Shown: in pieces, positions 18,504-28,423 of the stretch
How positions within the stretch are numbered: the stretch's first letter is position 1
Layout: every line of letters begins with the position of its first letter
DNA from: an uncultured Sphingomonadaceae bacterium
GTDB taxonomy: Bacteria > Pseudomonadota > Alphaproteobacteria > Sphingomonadales > Sphingomonadaceae
Direction of reading: 5' to 3'
DNA: 64,000 nucleotides
Assembly: GCA_947493955.1 (NCBI GenBank)
Contig: CANLSQ010000001.1
Coordinates: 868,001-932,000 of the forward strand
The notes under the pieces: generated by a model
What the model was told of the DNA's origin: nothing
The model's input: only the letters and a program-made list of their open reading frames with translations
Databases searched by the model: none
Translations under genes and position numbers: made by a program

Positions 18504-20045
18504 TTGACTACTGAACACATAAAATACGCGTTCCCTTTGGACCGTCTTGCCGTTGGAAAAGATCCCGACGCCACGGCCTTGGTCACACGCTCAGGCTCTC
18601 TTAGCTACAAGATGTTAAATCATCGTGTGGGTTTATTGGCGCGTTGGTTATTGGACCAAGGTTTCGGCAAAGGCGACAGGGTAGCGACATGGCTGCCGAA
18701 GACGGAATTGGCCTGTATCATGCCGCTCGCAGCGGTTCGTGCGGGATTGGTGCATGTGCCGATCAATCCCATTCTGAAGCCTGCCCAGGTAAAGCATATC
18801 GTGACAGACAGTGGCTCAAAACTGCTGATTACCAATACCGGGCGCATAAAGTCTCTTGAAGATATGCCGGTCGATAAGGGATGTGCAGTTTGGAACGATG
18901 CAGCGGTTTCGACCGATATGGACAACGTAGCGGATCCGCTAGAACCCAATGAAACTGCCAAGAATGTCAACGCTCTGGCAGCGATATTATACACTAGTGG
19001 ATCAACTGGACGGCCAAAGGGTGTGATGCTCACCAACGCTAATCTCAGCCTTGGTGCTGTCAGTGTCGCGCAATATTTGAAGATGAAGCGCGATGACCGA
19101 ACGCTATGTGTGCTGCCCCTAAGTTTTGATTATGGTCAGAATCAGTTGCTTTCAACTTGGTTTGCGGGAGGTTGCGCCTACCCACTGGATTATCTGACAC
19201 CGCGCGATGTCATAAAGGCCTGCTCGCGTGAAGCCATTACCACATTGGCGGCCGTCCCACCGCTTTGGGTGCAATTGGTGGACCAGAGCTGGTCAGAGGA
19301 GGGGATATTGTCCATGCGCCGACTCACCAATAGCGGCGGTGCCTTGACGCCATCTCTGGTGAAGCAGTTACGGGCTATTTTTGGCTCTAAGACAGATATT
19401 TACGCCATGTATGGATTGACCGAGGCTTTTCGATCCACTTATCTGGAACCGGCGTTGATCGATGACAATCCGACCAGCATGGGAACCGCTATTCCTTTTG
19501 CAGAAATCATGGTGGTTGGCTCAGATGGCGATATTGCAGCAGTTGGGCAAGAGGGGGAGCTCGTTCATGCCGGACCGCTTGTGGCACAGGGATATTGGCA
19601 GGATGATGACCGCACAGCCGAACGCTTTAAATCGGCACCCGCGGCATCCGAATATGGCGGAATAGCAGTCTGGTCGGGCGATACAGTCAGGCGAGAAAGC
19701 GATGGCTTGCTTTATTTCGTTGGACGAACCGATAATATGATCAAAAGCTCCGGAAACCGGATCAGTCCATCAGAGATTGAAGAGGTTGCGGTTGAGTCCG
19801 GGTTTATCGCGGAAGCCGTGGCTATTGGCGTTCCGGATGAGCGGTTGGGGCATGCGATTTGCCTTTATGTTCGGCCTGCTACAGGTGAGGAAACAGAAGA
19901 TATTGGGCAGGCGTTGAATAAATATCTTAAACGCAATTTACCGAATTTTATGCACCCGCGGGATATTGTTGTGATGAAAGAATTTCCAAAAAACCCTAAC
20001 GGGAAACTGGATCGTAACGCATTGGCAAAGGCCCGGAATATATGA
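18504..20045 (+). CDS. Acyl-CoA ligase (AMP-forming), exosortase A system-associated
   Basis: 513 residues from TTG 18504 (LTTEHIKYAFPLD). The frame is open further upstream, but that part lies inside the divergent acyltransferase gene and has no ligase similarity. ANL-superfamily motifs are present: ILYTSGSTGRPKGVMLT (P-loop), YGLTEAFRSTYLEP (A5), and FVGRTDNMIKSSGNRISPSE with NGKLDRN near the end (C-terminal hinge and lysine). It should activate a carboxylic acid as acyl-AMP and load CoA or the locus ACP. It matches the TIGR03098-like family tied to XrtA. The stop overlaps the decarboxylase start (ATGA). Confidence 0.9.
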   Translation: MTTEHIKYAFPLDRLAVGKDPDATALVTRSGSLSYKMLNHRVGLLARWLLDQGFGKGDRVATWLPKTELACIMPLAAVRAGLVHVPINPILKPAQVKHIVTDSGSKLLITNTGRIKSLEDMPVDKGCAVWNDAAVSTDMDNVADPLEPNETAKNVNALAAILYTSGSTGRPKGVMLTNANLSLGAVSVAQYLKMKRDDRTLCVLPLSFDYGQNQLLSTWFAGGCAYPLDYLTPRDVIKACSREAITTLAAVPPLWVQLVDQSWSEEGILSMRRLTNSGGALTPSLVKQLRAIFGSKTDIYAMYGLTEAFRSTYLEPALIDDNPTSMGTAIPFAEIMVVGSDGDIAAVGQEGELVHAGPLVAQGYWQDDDRTAERFKSAPAASEYGGIAVWSGDTVRRESDGLLYFVGRTDNMIKSSGNRISPSEIEEVAVESGFIAEAVAIGVPDERLGHAICLYVRPATGEETEDIGQALNKYLKRNLPNFMHPRDIVVMKEFPKNPNGKLDRNALAKARNI

Positions 20046-21277
20046 ACAAGGTCAAGCCTATCGGCCCGATACCTGACGGCTATGAAAGTGTAAGCGGAGA
20101 GCTCGCTATCGGCGGTGCATCTGCCACTGACTTGGTGGGCGAGCATGGCTCACCGCTTTTTGTCTATTCAGAGAACCTGCTTAGTCGGCGGATTGAAGCT
20201 TTGCGTGCAACTATGCCGGAACAATTACACATTCATTATGCGATGAAGGCCAATCCCTTTACACCTGTGCTTTCGCACATGATTACCCTTGTTGACGGTA
20301 TCGATATTGCCTCTGGCGGTGAGCTGGCCATGGCTTTGGGGGCTGGGGCTACTGCGGGCCACATCAGCTTCGCCGGTCCGGGCAAGCGCGATGACGAGCT
20401 GCTGCAGGCCATTAAAGCCGGGGTTACGATCAACATCGAATCACCAAACGAATGTGACCGGGCTCTATCCATTGGTGCCCGGGAAGGGATTAAACCGCGC
20501 CTTGCGGTCCGCGTTAACCCGGATTTCGATTTGAAGGGCTCCGGTATGAAAATGGGCGGTGGTGCCAAGCCATTTGGTATGGACACTGACCTCGTTGCTC
20601 CAACCGTGCGCAAGATAATGGCATCAGACGCCCACTGGCGCGGATTCCATATTTTTGCCGGGTCGCAGGCTTTGAAGGCCGATGCCATTATAGAAACTCA
20701 GGCGCAGACCATTGCCCTGGCGGCGCGACTGGCTGATGAAATCGGCCATAGTCCGGAACATGTTAATCTGGGTGGGGGGTTCGGTATACCCTATTTTCCT
20801 GGTGACGAGGCCTTGGATATCACGGAAATCGGGATTGCCTTGAAGCAACAGTTTTCTGATCTGCCTGCTATATTGTCAAATACGCAATTTGCGCTTGAGC
20901 TAGGGCGCTATCTTGTTGGTGAAGCCGGGGTTTATCTGACTCGGATAGTGGACCGGAAAGAGAGTCAGGGCGAGACATTTTTGGTAACAGATGGCGGCCT
21001 GCATCATCAGCTCGCCGCAAGCGGTAATTTCGGAACGGTGATCCGCCGGAACTATCCAGCGGCGATCGCAAACCGTTATGATCAACCATCGGAAGAGACT
21101 GTTTCCATTGTGGGTTGTCTGTGTACCCCGCTTGATCTTTTGAGCGACCGTGCGGAAATGCCTGTCGCCCAGGTTGGCGATGTGGTGGCGATATTCTGTG
21201 CCGGGGCTTATGGTGCGACAGCCAGTCCTGCAAATTTTCTGGGGCAGGGGGCAGCCAAGGAAGTAATGGTTGGTTGA
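20042..21277 (+). CDS. PLP-dependent decarboxylase, exosortase A system-associated
   Basis: 411 residues of fold-type III (alanine racemase-like barrel), related to ornithine and diaminopimelate decarboxylases. PLP lysine K69 in HYAMKAN; phosphate-binding HVNLGGGFGIPY; LELGRYLVGEAG; active-site Cys in VGCLCTPLDLL. It belongs to the TIGR03099-like family found with XrtA. The substrate is unknown, likely an amino acid or an aminoacyl product of the upstream ligase with which it is translationally coupled. A biosynthetic diaminopimelate decarboxylase is less likely given the locus. Confidence 0.9.
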   Translation: MNKVKPIGPIPDGYESVSGELAIGGASATDLVGEHGSPLFVYSENLLSRRIEALRATMPEQLHIHYAMKANPFTPVLSHMITLVDGIDIASGGELAMALGAGATAGHISFAGPGKRDDELLQAIKAGVTINIESPNECDRALSIGAREGIKPRLAVRVNPDFDLKGSGMKMGGGAKPFGMDTDLVAPTVRKIMASDAHWRGFHIFAGSQALKADAIIETQAQTIALAARLADEIGHSPEHVNLGGGFGIPYFPGDEALDITEIGIALKQQFSDLPAILSNTQFALELGRYLVGEAGVYLTRIVDRKESQGETFLVTDGGLHHQLAASGNFGTVIRRNYPAAIANRYDQPSEETVSIVGCLCTPLDLLSDRAEMPVAQVGDVVAIFCAGAYGATASPANFLGQGAAKEVMVG

Positions 21278-21449
21278 GGTCGCAAGACTCCACAATCCCA
21301 ATAAAACTGGGAAATATTAACCCTAATTTCTATCAATCCTAACGCTATCTTCACTATTTTCACCGATAGCCTTCGCAAGACTATGTGTGATCGGCCGATT
21401 TCTCCGTGGAATCGACCGTTCGCCAACGGTTGTTTGCGAGGATTTAAGA

Positions 21450-22106
21450 ATGACTATTGCTTCGAAAAAGAAAAACCTGCCGAGATATCTTCTCGGCGCT
21501 GGATTGGTATCCCTTTCGGTTGCCGGATGCTCCAGCACATCTTCAGGGCCTCAATTGCCACCCGCTTCATTTGTTTCAATGCAGGAAGGTCCGGGTGAAG
21601 AATATGTTATCGGACCGCTTGACGAACTCACCATCTTTGTCTGGCGCAATCCGGAATTGGGCGCGAAGGTTCAAGTTCGTCCCGATGGCCGGATAACCAC
21701 ACCGCTGATTACCGACATGCCTGCTGTGGGGAAAACCCCCGCAATGCTTGCAGAAGATCTAAAGTTGCAGCTGTCGGAATATATCAACGAGCCCTTGGTG
21801 TCGGTTATCGTCAATAATTTCTCGGGTACATTTTCACAGCAAATCCGGGTTGTCGGAGCGACCGAAAAACCGGCTTCGATACCATATCGCGCCAATATGA
21901 CTTTGCTCGATGCAATGATCGCTGTTGGTGGTTTGTCGGAATTTGCATCCGGCAATAAAGCACGCCTCGTCCGTTATGATCGCGGGACTGGCAAGCAACA
22001 GGAATATGCACTGCGCATCGCCGATCTGCTGGATCGCGGCCAGACAAAAGCCAACGTGATGCTGCGTCCCGGTGATGTGATCATCATTCCAAAGAGCATG
22101 TTTTAA
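21450..22106 (+). CDS. XrtA-system exopolysaccharide export lipoprotein (Wza/GfcE-like)
   Basis: 218 residues from ATG 21450, with GAGGA upstream; the frame's earlier Met at 21387 is not supported. Signal peptide with lipobox SVAGC, so an outer-membrane or periplasmic lipoprotein. The poly-export domain (EEYVIGPLDELTIFVWRNPE, VQVRPDGRITTPLI) is followed by a SLBB-like segment (IRVVGATEKPASIPY, LLDAMIAVGGLSEFA). Wza-type proteins form the outer-membrane channel for polysaccharide. A 172-base gap before it may hold an internal promoter, but the gene order still suggests co-regulation with the cluster. Confidence 0.92.
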   Translation: MTIASKKKNLPRYLLGAGLVSLSVAGCSSTSSGPQLPPASFVSMQEGPGEEYVIGPLDELTIFVWRNPELGAKVQVRPDGRITTPLITDMPAVGKTPAMLAEDLKLQLSEYINEPLVSVIVNNFSGTFSQQIRVVGATEKPASIPYRANMTLLDAMIAVGGLSEFASGNKARLVRYDRGTGKQQEYALRIADLLDRGQTKANVMLRPGDVIIIPKSMF

Positions 22107-22160
22107 CCGCCGCTACCCGAAACAGAGGGGCGCAAAGCTTAAAAGGGATCGAAAAGATCA

Positions 22161-23705
22161 ATGAACGGCCTTTATGATGAATTTAGAATAGCAGTGCACA
22201 GCGTCTGGAACAGGCGCTGGCTGGCATTGGCTGTCGCCTGGGGCATCTGTTTGCTGGGATGGCTGGTCGTTGCGCTGATTCCGAATAGCTATGAATCCAA
22301 AGCACGCGTCTTTGTCGAAATGCAGTCCATCCTGTCTGACAAGGTGGGTATCGAATCCCGCGACCGTAAAAAGAATATGGACCGGGTCCAGGAAACGCTG
22401 GCTTCTACCATCAACCTCGAAAAAGTGGTTCGTGGGACTGATCTGAATCTGTCGGTTGCGAGCGACCGGGAATTGGCTGGCAAAGTTGAGATGTTGCGCA
22501 AAAACATCGAGATCAAATCGGAAAAAGATAATCTTTTCGAGATTACGGCGAAATCATCTGCGAGCAATTTCTCAGATGCAGAAAATGCTGTTTTGTCGCG
22601 CGCTATTGTCCAAAAGATGATCGATATTTTCGTTGAAGAGAACCTGTCCGGTGACCGTGATGAAACAACGCAGACACTGAAATTTCTGGATGGCCAGCTT
22701 GCGACCCGTGAAAAGGCCTTGCAGGAAGCAGAACAGAAGCGCGTACAGTTTGAAACTGAAAATCTTGGTCTTTTGCCCGGTGTCGGCTCAATCAGCCAGC
22801 GCATAGAAGCATCACGGGCAGAGCTTCGACAGATTGAGTCGCAATTGGCCTCTGCATCCAGCTCACTGGCAGCCTTGAACGGTCAGTTGTCGGGAACACC
22901 GCCAACAATTGCCACTCCGGGATTTGGAGGTGCCAGTTCAGGCGGCGGCGCACGTGGTCAGTTGGCGCAGGCGCAAGGCAAATTGGCATCGGCCAGAGCG
23001 CGAGGATGGACGGATAGCCATCCGGATATCATTGCGATGAAAAGCGAAATTGCCGCTTTGCGTGCGCAGGTTGCGGCAGAGCCCAAAGGTTCACGCGCCT
23101 ATGGAACGCCAAATCCCGCTTATAGCTCACTGCAAAGCATGCGCGCTGAGCGCCAAGCCTCGGTTGCCGCTTTGCAAGCCCGAAAAAACGCGATTCAGGC
23201 GGATATGACGCAGCTGATGTCCAAGCAGTCTCTGGAGCCCGGAGTTGCTGCTGAAATGGCGCGCATCAACCGCGACTATGACGTGCTGAAAAGCCAGTAT
23301 GACAAATTGCTACAAGACCGAGAGCAGATCAAACTGCGCGGACAGGTGGAATCGGAAACAGATTCGGTAAAGTTCAAGGTGATCGATCCTCCCTCCAGCC
23401 CAAGGTCTCCCGCTGCACCTAACCGGCCGCTGTTGCTGGCGATGGTTCTGTTTGTCGGTGTTGGGGGCGGTGTTGGTGCGGCTTTTGCCATGGGGCAATT
23501 GCAGACCAGCTATCCGACGTCGGCACGGCTTGAAAAGGCTAGTGGACTGCCGGTTATAGGCTCGGTTTCGCAGATCCTGACGAGCAGCCAAAGGGCCATA
23601 AGACAAAAGAAAATGCGCCTGTTCTACAGCGCGGGTGGTGCCCTTGTTGGTGTCTTTGCGTTGCTGATGGTCGTCGAATTTATTCAGCGCGGCATGGTGG
23701 CTTGA
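22161..23705 (+). CDS. XrtA-system polysaccharide chain-length determinant (Wzz-like)
   Basis: 514 residues with an N-terminal membrane segment (WLALAVAWGICLLGWLVVAL), a large periplasmic coiled-coil region rich in Glu/Gln/Ala/Lys, and a C-terminal proline motif plus membrane helix (PPSSPRSPAAPNRPLLLAMV). This is a Wzz/PCP topology, with a further hydrophobic segment near the C-terminus. It sets polymer length together with the autokinase encoded 9 bases downstream. The ribosome site is weak (GAAAAGA). Confidence 0.92.
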   Translation: MNGLYDEFRIAVHSVWNRRWLALAVAWGICLLGWLVVALIPNSYESKARVFVEMQSILSDKVGIESRDRKKNMDRVQETLASTINLEKVVRGTDLNLSVASDRELAGKVEMLRKNIEIKSEKDNLFEITAKSSASNFSDAENAVLSRAIVQKMIDIFVEENLSGDRDETTQTLKFLDGQLATREKALQEAEQKRVQFETENLGLLPGVGSISQRIEASRAELRQIESQLASASSSLAALNGQLSGTPPTIATPGFGGASSGGGARGQLAQAQGKLASARARGWTDSHPDIIAMKSEIAALRAQVAAEPKGSRAYGTPNPAYSSLQSMRAERQASVAALQARKNAIQADMTQLMSKQSLEPGVAAEMARINRDYDVLKSQYDKLLQDREQIKLRGQVESETDSVKFKVIDPPSSPRSPAAPNRPLLLAMVLFVGVGGGVGAAFAMGQLQTSYPTSARLEKASGLPVIGSVSQILTSSQRAIRQKKMRLFYSAGGALVGVFALLMVVEFIQRGMVA

Positions 23706-23714
23706 GGAAAGAAG

Positions 23715-24632
23715 ATGAACAAATATAATCCTCTCAGTAAATCAGGGTCTCTGCTTGAACGCGCAGGGCAGGTCTATGACTATGTCCCATCGAAAAAGGG
23801 TGGTCCGATAGAAAACTATGGGCCGGAAATTTTGCCGCCCGAAATAACGAAACGGCCGATGGTGCCAGCCGCATCAAATCGCGCTCCTGCTTACGATGGC
23901 CCGCGTGTCATCGTTGATCGCGAGAAACTGCGCGAAGCGGGCTTTGTTGTGCCTGATGGTCCCGTCACCGGTATTTCCGAAGAGTTTCGTATCATAAAGC
24001 GACAGCTTTTGCTGGCAGCGAAAGGAACGACCAAGCAGGCGCGACTGCCACATGGTGAACGCATTCTCATCTGTTCGGCACATCCGAATGAAGGCAAGAC
24101 ATTTTGCGCCCTTAACCTGGCTCTGTCCATTGCGGCAGAAAAAGACAATGAGGTGCTGCTCGTCGACGCTGATTTCGCAAAGCCCAGCATTTTGTCCAGT
24201 CTTGGCCTGGAAGGCAGCAAGGGCCTGATGGATGCGCTGGCGGATCCGCAATTGCCGGTCGAGGACTGTATTATTCATACCGATATTGCCGGTCTGGCGA
24301 TCTTGCCGGCGGGCGAGCAGACTAATGCGGACACTGAATATCTTGCCTCTTCGCGGACACAAGAGGTGCTCAACCGGTTAACCCAGAACAATCCCAACCG
24401 AATTGTTATTTTTGATTCACCGCCCGCCTTGTCGGCCTCGCCAGCGTCCGTGCTCGCGACCCATGTCGGACAGGTGGTGATGGTCGTCAAAGCGGATGAA
24501 ACAACCGAAACAGCCCTGCGTGACGCGCTTAGTTTGATGGCTGGCTGTGACAATATCCAATTGCTTCTCAACGGTACGAAATTCTCGCCGACCGGGCGGA
24601 GCTTTGGATCCTATTATGGATATGGAGAATAA
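23715..24632 (+). CDS. XrtA-associated tyrosine autokinase (BY-kinase)
   Basis: 305 residues with a good ribosome site (GAGGAAAGAAG). Walker A in SAHPNEGKTFCALNLA, Walker A' in VLLVDADFAKPS, Walker B-like IVIFDSPPALSAS. The C-terminus has a short Tyr cluster (SYYGYGE), the expected autophosphorylation site. In the family the kinase pairs with the Wzz-like protein to cycle polymer assembly at the inner membrane. The N-terminal ~85 residues are a Pro-rich linker. TIGR03018-like. Confidence 0.92.
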   Translation: MNKYNPLSKSGSLLERAGQVYDYVPSKKGGPIENYGPEILPPEITKRPMVPAASNRAPAYDGPRVIVDREKLREAGFVVPDGPVTGISEEFRIIKRQLLLAAKGTTKQARLPHGERILICSAHPNEGKTFCALNLALSIAAEKDNEVLLVDADFAKPSILSSLGLEGSKGLMDALADPQLPVEDCIIHTDIAGLAILPAGEQTNADTEYLASSRTQEVLNRLTQNNPNRIVIFDSPPALSASPASVLATHVGQVVMVVKADETTETALRDALSLMAGCDNIQLLLNGTKFSPTGRSFGSYYGYGE

Positions 24633-24634
24633 TC

Positions 24635-26257
24635 GTGAGCAAGAGTAAGTTCATGAACTTAATCAGGCAGGGAGCAGTTTTGGTTCCCCTGGCCATGGTT
24701 GCCGTGCAGCCTGCACAGGCGCAAAGCCGCAATGTTGAGGTTACACCCTATCTCGAAGTACAACAGGTATTGGTCGCCGACCTGAAAAACGGTTCGGAGG
24801 TCTTGACCTACACGACAGTTGCCGCGGGCCTCGAAACATCGATCCAGACCCGTCAGGCAGAAGCGCAAGTGAATGTGCGCTATGAGCGCCGTTTTTTCTA
24901 TGAAGATGATATCGGCGATGATGATATTTTGAGCGGCTTGGCTCGCGGCAGTGTGCAAGTCGTGCCTAACGTTCTCGCACTGGAAGCAGGCGGTATTGCG
25001 ACACGTAGCCGCATCGATCTGCGTGGGGAATCGCCAACCAATACTGTCGGAAATATCGACAATGTCACGCAGGTTTACTCAATTTATGCTGGACCATCAT
25101 TGTCCACCAATATTGGTGCGCTGGATGTGAACGCCAATTACCGCGTTGGCTATACAAAGGTCGAAAGCGAAGATACTGGCATATTGCCTCCGGGGCAGTT
25201 GCCGATTGATATTTTCGACGACAGCGTTAGCCACTCAGCCAGTGCCAGCGTCGGAATGCAGCCACGCGACCTTCCCTTCGGTTGGTCTGTTAGTGCGGGT
25301 TATGAGCGTGAAGATGCTGGTCAGCTGGATCAGCGTTTTGAGGGCAAATACGCGCGCGCCGATGTAACGGTTCCGGTTACGCCTACCGTCGCACTGGTAG
25401 GTGGTGTCGGTTATGAGGACATCGAAATTTCCGAACGTGACGCCCTGCGGGACGTTAACGGTGATCCGGTTGTCGATAGCGATGGTCGGTTGGTAACCGA
25501 TGAAGCATCTCCGCGTTTGCTGTCTTACGATCAGGATGGCCTGATCTGGGATGCCGGTGTGCTGTGGCGTCCTAGCCGAAGGACTTCGCTGGAAGCACGT
25601 ATCGGCCGACGTTATGGCAGCACGACTTATGCCGGTAGCCTTGGGTATCAGCCTAATGAGAACACATCGCTCAACGTCTCGGTTTATGACACGGTATCCG
25701 GCTTCGGTAACTTGCTGAATGATAATCTCGATTCTCTGGGAACCAGTTTCACCAGCAATCGCAACCCGTTGAGCGGTGAACTGAATGGATGTGCCTTTGG
25801 ACAAACCAGTAGCCTTTGCATCAACGATGCATTGCAGTCTGCTGCCTCGTCATCATTCCGGGCGCGCGGCGTAAACGCACAATTGGCTTATAGCTATAAT
25901 GGTTGGAACACGTCTTTGGCCACTGGCTATTCGCGCCGCCGGTTCATTGCATCACAACTGGGCGGTCTCGCCAATGTCGATGGTCTGGTTGATCAGAACT
26001 ATTATGCCAACCTGTCGATCGGACGCCAGATTGATGCCCGATCCAGCTTCGATACCAATGTTTACGCAAATCTGCTGGATAGTGGCTTTGCCGGAGCGCC
26101 TAACGTGCTCGCACTGGGTGCCAACGCGGCCTATTATCGCCAGATTATTCCAGGATTGAATGGGACCGCCGCTGTTGGTCTCGACAGCTTTCAGCAAGAC
26201 GGCTTTGACAGTGAGCTTACGGCATCTGCATTGCTTGGGCTGCAATATGAATTTTAG
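24635..26257 (+). CDS. XrtA-system outer-membrane beta-barrel protein (TIGR03016-like)
   Basis: 540 residues from GTG 24635, with GGAG 9 nt upstream. Signal peptide ending at PAQAQ, then repeated amphipathic strands with high Gly, Asn, Ser and Tyr content, and a C-terminal strand ending in Tyr-Glu-Phe (ALLGLQYEF), a barrel signature. The family is restricted to exosortase loci; its role is not established. By position it may help polymer pass or anchor at the outer membrane. It sits between the autokinase and the ATPase genes. Confidence 0.85.
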   Translation: MSKSKFMNLIRQGAVLVPLAMVAVQPAQAQSRNVEVTPYLEVQQVLVADLKNGSEVLTYTTVAAGLETSIQTRQAEAQVNVRYERRFFYEDDIGDDDILSGLARGSVQVVPNVLALEAGGIATRSRIDLRGESPTNTVGNIDNVTQVYSIYAGPSLSTNIGALDVNANYRVGYTKVESEDTGILPPGQLPIDIFDDSVSHSASASVGMQPRDLPFGWSVSAGYEREDAGQLDQRFEGKYARADVTVPVTPTVALVGGVGYEDIEISERDALRDVNGDPVVDSDGRLVTDEASPRLLSYDQDGLIWDAGVLWRPSRRTSLEARIGRRYGSTTYAGSLGYQPNENTSLNVSVYDTVSGFGNLLNDNLDSLGTSFTSNRNPLSGELNGCAFGQTSSLCINDALQSAASSSFRARGVNAQLAYSYNGWNTSLATGYSRRRFIASQLGGLANVDGLVDQNYYANLSIGRQIDARSSFDTNVYANLLDSGFAGAPNVLALGANAAYYRQIIPGLNGTAAVGLDSFQQDGFDSELTASALLGLQYEF

Positions 26258-26292
26258 CAATATCACCGCGAGTGTGGGTGGGAGATACCAGT

Positions 26293-27546
26293 ATGTATGA
26301 AACTTTTTATGGACTGAAAAGCCGGCCATTCCAGCTGACGCCGGATCCGCATTATTATTTTGAAAGCCTGACGCACCGCAAGGCATTGTCCTATCTCGGC
26401 TATGGTTTGGCGCAGGGAGAGGGGTTCATTGTTATTACAGGCGACGTAGGCGCTGGTAAAACCACTTTGGTCAGCCACCTGATGGCGACTATCGACCGTG
26501 AACGTCTGACTGCTGCCAGCATTGTGACGACCGCGCTGGATAGCAAAGACATTGTCCGGGTTGCCGCAAACAACTTTGATATTGATACCGAGGATATGGA
26601 CAAGGCGCAGCTGCTCAGCGCCTTTGAAGAATTTCTTCATGCTGAAGCGCGTGCCGGACGCCGGTGCCTGCTGGTTGTCGATGAATCGCAAAATCTACCT
26701 GCAGGTGCCTTGGAAGAGCTCCGTATGCTCTCCAACTTTCAACTTGGTGGTCAGGCGCTGTTGCAGATATTCCTGCTTGGACAGCCTGAATTTCGGGATA
26801 TGCTGCAACAATCCGACCGTCTTGAACAACTGCGTCAACGGGTGATCGCGCATCACCATCTTGAACCGATGGAAGCGCATGAAATCGAGCCCTATATCAC
26901 CCACCGACTATCCAAAAGCGGGTGGTCAGGGCGTCCGAAGATTACCTCTGATGTATTTGCCCTACTGTTCAGTGAAACAGGCGGGGTCCCGAGGAAGATC
27001 AACACATTGATGAGCCGTGTCCTGCTCATGGGTGCGGTGGAGCACGCTGAACTGATTGATCAACCATTGGTCGGCCGTGTGCTGGCTGATTTGAACGGTG
27101 AGGAAGTCGACATTGCTGAACCGGAAACAGACATTGATCTGACTAAGGTGAAAAGCCCGTTATGGGAAAAGCCGGCAAAAGTTTCCCAGGCGCAACCTGA
27201 GCCCGAGCCGGCCGCGGATCCCGTGGTGCCTGAGCCTGTTGTAGCGGTTTCCGAGGAAACAGTTCCGACAGACCATGAGGTGTTGCCGTTTAGAAGCGCA
27301 GATGCTGTACCTGAGCAGACATCTGTTGAACCAGAAGATGCAGAGGCGCCGGAAGCTGTTGAACCTGCAGTGGATAGTGCTTTATTGAATCAGCTGGATA
27401 GCATTTCCAGGCAATTGTCGGCACTTGAGTCTCGTATGGATGGCCAGGAAGAAAGTCTGCACCGTGTCTTGACGATGCTGGTGGATTGGGTCGAAAGCGA
27501 TGTCCGGAGCAAGGAAAGCTATGTCAATGCAGGGCGCGCGGCTTGA
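26293..27546 (+). CDS. XrtA-associated ExeA-like AAA ATPase
   Basis: 417 residues from ATG 26293 (MYETFYGLKSRPFQLTPD), with GGGAG upstream. AAA_22-type ATPase: Walker A GDVGAGKTTLV, Walker B LLVVDESQNL, sensor region LLGQPEFRDML. After about residue 275 comes an acidic, Pro/Glu-rich low-complexity tail (QPEPEPAADPVVPEPVV) and a short predicted coiled coil (LDSISRQLSALESRMDGQEE). Its role in the system is unknown; ExeA relatives act in envelope assembly. The 3' end overlaps the deacetylase start. Confidence 0.88.
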   Translation: MYETFYGLKSRPFQLTPDPHYYFESLTHRKALSYLGYGLAQGEGFIVITGDVGAGKTTLVSHLMATIDRERLTAASIVTTALDSKDIVRVAANNFDIDTEDMDKAQLLSAFEEFLHAEARAGRRCLLVVDESQNLPAGALEELRMLSNFQLGGQALLQIFLLGQPEFRDMLQQSDRLEQLRQRVIAHHHLEPMEAHEIEPYITHRLSKSGWSGRPKITSDVFALLFSETGGVPRKINTLMSRVLLMGAVEHAELIDQPLVGRVLADLNGEEVDIAEPETDIDLTKVKSPLWEKPAKVSQAQPEPEPAADPVVPEPVVAVSEETVPTDHEVLPFRSADAVPEQTSVEPEDAEAPEAVEPAVDSALLNQLDSISRQLSALESRMDGQEESLHRVLTMLVDWVESDVRSKESYVNAGRAA

Positions 27547-28423
27547 ACCCATCGATAAGGCGAGAAAAGCCAATGCTTTGCTCAACGCCATGTCTGTGGA
27601 TATCGAAGACTGGTTTCAGGTTGGTGCCTTTGAAACGGTAATCGATCGTGCCGATTGGGATGGCCTGGAGCATCGTGTCGAACACAATAGCGATGCCGTG
27701 CTGGACCTTTTCGATGAGATGGGAGTTAAAGCCACTTTCTTCACACTCGGATGGGTGGCGGAACGTTATCCAAAATTGATGCAGCGCATTAGCGCGGCAG
27801 AGCATGAGATTGCCAGCCATGGCTATGATCACGCGCGCGTATTCACGTTGACACCGGACCAGTTTCGCTATGATCTGGATCGCACACGCAAGATTTTGGA
27901 AGACGCTTCGGGGCAAGCCGTTACTGGTTATCGCGCGCCCAGCTTTTCCATCGATCAGCGCACGCCTTGGGCGCATGAGATATTGGCAGAGCAAGGCTAT
28001 CGCTATTCATCCAGTGTGGCTCCTATCAGGCACGACCATTATGGTTGGTCCGGATCGCCGCGCTTTGCGTGGAAGCCAGTTGCCGGATCGGATTTGATTG
28101 AACTGCCGGTGACCACGGTACAGGTTGGGGGGCGGGTGTTAGCTTCTGGCGGAGGCGGTTTTTTCCGCCTGCTCCCATATATGCTTTATGATCGTGCCAT
28201 CCGCAAAATGCAGAAGGATGACGGCCGCGGCGCGATATTCTATTTTCATCCTTGGGAAATTGATCCTGAGCAACCTCGAGTGAATAATGCGCCGCTAAAG
28301 TCAAAGTTGCGTCACTACACAAAACTCAGTGCAATGCGGTCCAAGCTTATCCGTGTTGGTCAGGATCATATGTGGGGCAGAATGGATGAACTGGCTGCGC
28401 TGGAAGCCGAGTTGGTAAAATGA
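27521..28423 (+). CDS. XrtA-system polysaccharide deacetylase
   Basis: NodB-type deacetylase with conserved NAMSVDIEDWFQVGAFE (metal/catalytic Asp), HGYDHARV (metal His pair), RAPSFSI and FHPWEID. The family (TIGR03006-like) removes N-acetyl groups from the polymer and has no signal peptide. ATG 27521 has AAGGAAAGC upstream and overlaps the ATPase gene by 26 bases; ATG 27500 and 27527 are alternatives. A free amine made by this enzyme would suit the FemAB-like acyltransferase encoded next. Confidence 0.9.
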   Translation: MSMQGARLEPIDKARKANALLNAMSVDIEDWFQVGAFETVIDRADWDGLEHRVEHNSDAVLDLFDEMGVKATFFTLGWVAERYPKLMQRISAAEHEIASHGYDHARVFTLTPDQFRYDLDRTRKILEDASGQAVTGYRAPSFSIDQRTPWAHEILAEQGYRYSSSVAPIRHDHYGWSGSPRFAWKPVAGSDLIELPVTTVQVGGRVLASGGGGFFRLLPYMLYDRAIRKMQKDDGRGAIFYFHPWEIDPEQPRVNNAPLKSKLRHYTKLSAMRSKLIRVGQDHMWGRMDELAALEAELVK

